20,673 nt of DNA from Psilocybe azurescens. Taxonomy: Eukaryota; Basidiomycota; Agaricomycetes; Agaricales; Agrocybaceae. The translations under genes were made by a program, and so were the position numbers. Within the stretch, counting starts at the first letter, position 1; the number at the start of each line of letters is the position of its first letter. Below the pieces are notes generated by a model, which was not told the DNA's origin, ran no database searches, and saw only the letters and a program-made list of their open reading frames with translations. The DNA is taken from contig JAJIRX010000956.1 of assembly GCA_023853785.1 (NCBI GenBank), forward strand, positions 1-20,673, given 5' to 3'. Positions 18,928-20,673 of the stretch are shown piece after piece.

Positions 18928-20157
18928 TTAGAGGAAACCTCCGCTCTTGCCACTTCCAAAGCGGTCTCCAAGCCCTTTGGCTTCTTTTAGCATCTTGCTC
19001 CGTTTTTCGTCGTCCATTAGACGTCCGCCTAAGCCCATGTCCCGTGAATGGTCCCAGATCCCGGGCGTTTCATCTGTAGGCTTCTTCTCAACAGTTGCGT
19101 GCTGGTCCACCAGAGCTGCCCCACGCTGTTTGCGCTGAGGAAGAAAAAGAGTGAGTATATCTGACTAAGTCGATCTTAATTGTGCACATACCGTGTGCTC
19201 CTCGACGCCTCTCCTGATCGCCTGTTCTTCCTCCTTTCGCCGCCGTTTTCTTGCTTTGATTTCCTCGGCCTCGTCTACTGGCGCGTCTGTTACTCTTCGC
19301 TTCTTCCCTGAGACCTCGTCGGCAAGCCGTTGTTGACGTTCGGCTGGTGTTTCTGTCCATAGCGAGTTGTCGGTCTTGGTGGTAGTAGATGATGTGGTTC
19401 CTCGAGAGAACTGGCGAGCTTTTAGCTTTGTGGTGTCAAGGTCTGTGATGAATGAAGTTAGAGGTGTATTTCAGGATTCGATCAGCTTAGAAGCGAAAGC
19501 GTACTTCCGAGAAGACCTTGTGAGGTCGGTGGGACAAGCATCCACTCGTCGCGTTTTACTGACTTCGGTTTAGCTGCTTCCTGATGGATGATAATTGAGG
19601 GTCAGTAAATGCGCATTATAGAGAGTAAGTATGACGTGATGCGCACTTCAGCCGCCTTTCGTCGCTTCTCCTCTCTTTCCAAGAACTCCTGCACTGCGTC
19701 GGTTTGTTGGTGCTGCATACCAGCAGGCAGAGGTTTAGGGCCTATGTCATCATCAGAGTCACTATCTTCGCTGGCGTATGCAGAGTTGGGGTCGTATGTC
19801 GGCGCGTAATTGGGCAACGAAGGCCCCATTGTACGAGCTCCTTGCGCCGTAGAAGATGGAGGCATAGAAGGCCCCGCGACTGGTCTTGAAGTCGGTGCCG
19901 GCATAGACGGTCCTTGGTATCTCTGTGGGATCGTAGGCCCTATACTAGGTCCAGGAGCAGGTTGTGGGATCGTCGTCATCGTCGTCGATGACTTGTAGCT
20001 TTGAACTAGAGTTAAGAATGTGTGCAGGAATTTGAGGGCCTATGCTCGCGGAACTCGTGCTTGGTGGTTGAGGTCCTTCCTCATCATCTTCGTCGTTATG
20101 AGAGGGATTTATTTGCTTGAGAAGATGGGCCGGAATTTGTGGGCCAATGGACGACAT
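18928..20157 (-). CDS. GPALPP-motif / DUF3752 protein
   Basis: The family is defined by N-terminal G-P-x-[LIM]-P repeats and a C-terminal DUF3752 region; it is nuclear in animals but has no established function. Here the N-terminus starts MSSIGPQIPAHLLKQ, repeats SIGPQIPAHIL, and then has GPTIP, GPSMPAP, GPSMPPS, GPSLPNY and IGPKPLP with acidic stretches between. The C-terminus contains WMLVPPTSQGLLGNLDTTKL, WTETPAERQQRLADE, a Lys/Arg-rich segment and GLGGRLMDDEKRSKMLKEAK ending GLGDRFGSGKSGGFL. Exons (coding order) are 20157-19647, 19580-19505, 19442-19192 and 19134-18928; introns are 66, 62 and 57 nt. Near 19966-19968 the frame shifts by one base after the DDDDDD run: dropping one C (minus strand) restores it. 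A weak in-frame intron is the alternative. The start is the first ATG, supported by the SSIGPQIP motif. Confidence 0.85.
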
Positions 20158-20549
20158 TATTGTACAATATCATCTAGGGCAGTTATGTCGACTGTACCCG
20201 CACTGGGATGCTTGAATTACACATTCCGATATTAACTCCGACTAAACAACTTCTTAGTGCCGCCACATAGATCAAGTTCAAGTACGTCGTATCTTGGGGC
20301 AGCATGTTCTCATGTCTTGTTCTGATCTAGCACACAGTCAAACGTTTTCCAAACTCCTTCACTAAGGCTACTTGCATATTTCGACGATCGGACGATGCCT
20401 GATGTTAAACCCTTCCAAGAATATCGTTCGCTGCCAAATATTGCGCCTCCTTTACGTGCTCAGACGTGAACTACGTGATTGGAACATTTCCTTCCTGTTG
20501 TTTATTCGGTGGCCCCTTTCTCTTCTATTGGTGTTCTTACAGCCGATAT
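20158..20549. promoter_or_regulatory. Divergent promoter region
   Basis: This is a 392-bp gap between the start of the minus-strand GPALPP-type gene and the plus-strand gene at the right edge, so it probably carries both promoters. No TATA or other known element stands out. A TCTTACAG acceptor-like site at 20534-20541 suggests the right-hand gene may have an upstream exon or a 5'-UTR intron here. Confidence 0.4.
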
Positions 20550-20673
20550 ATGAATTGTTTGAGCTTCAGAGGAGGCAGAGACCGAGGAACCAAAGCCTGG
20601 AACGAACATGGCGCTCACATCTTACTCCCCGTCATGACCAATGAAAAGTCTCAGCTTCTGGTATACGTATTCG
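20550..20673 (+). CDS. 5' part of an unrecognised gene, cut by the window edge
   Basis: From the ATG at 20550 the frame stays open to the last base: MNCLSFRGGRDRGTKAWN, then EHGAHILLPVMTNEKSQLLV and YVF. The composition is protein-like and the competing frames close quickly. I do not recognise the family. The acceptor-like TTACAG just upstream (ending 20541) continues in frame into this ATG, so this may be an internal exon. Only about 41 codons are visible. Confidence 0.5.
   Translation, partial: MNCLSFRGGRDRGTKAWNEHGAHILLPVMTNEKSQLLVYVF

Overview
The window looks like nuclear DNA of a filamentous basidiomycete (probably an agaricomycete). The genes are compact and GC-rich. They carry many short introns of about 46-80 nt with GTRNGT-type donors, and they encode typical fungal proteins: a PSP1-domain protein, APC11, a fungal aromatic-acid-exporter-like membrane protein and a GPALPP/DUF3752 protein. 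No bacterial, organellar or viral gene is visible.

Layout: 1-1042 is promoter and 5' leader. 1043-3655 (+) is a Gln/His-rich PSP1 C-terminal-domain protein. 3656-5345 is intergenic and pyrimidine-rich in part. 5346-6643 (+) is an unrecognised gene with two C-x2-C-x6-C half-motifs and a C-terminal predicted coiled coil. From about 6.65 to 12.8 kb lies an AT-rich, CpG-poor transposon graveyard: a nearly full-length Tc1/mariner element with long terminal inverted repeats and a decayed transposase (7421-8678), a 602-bp non-coding MITE with a TA target duplication (8929-9530), a long pyrimidine-rich stretch, a degenerate 20-bp tandem repeat, and a 5'-truncated Tc1 copy (about 11766-12226). Gene-dense DNA resumes at about 12.8 kb: APC11 (12895-13312, +), a possible small minus-strand ORF, a 26-exon membrane transporter of about 1,128 aa (13974-18770, +), a convergent GPALPP/DUF3752 gene (18928-20157, -), and the 5' end of an unrecognised gene running off the right edge (20550 onward, +).

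The main cross-cutting observation concerns reading frames. Frames in PSP1, the 5.3-6.6 kb gene, APC11 and the transporter are broken repeatedly by tiny indels. Most are repaired by adding one base to a short homopolymer (APC11 needs one extra CA unit), while flanking protein similarity and splice sites remain intact. This is best explained as residual sequencing or assembly error, not pseudogenisation. The genes do not form an obvious pathway; the order looks like ordinary fungal synteny interrupted by a transposon island. Identities rest on recognising family motifs by eye, with no database search.
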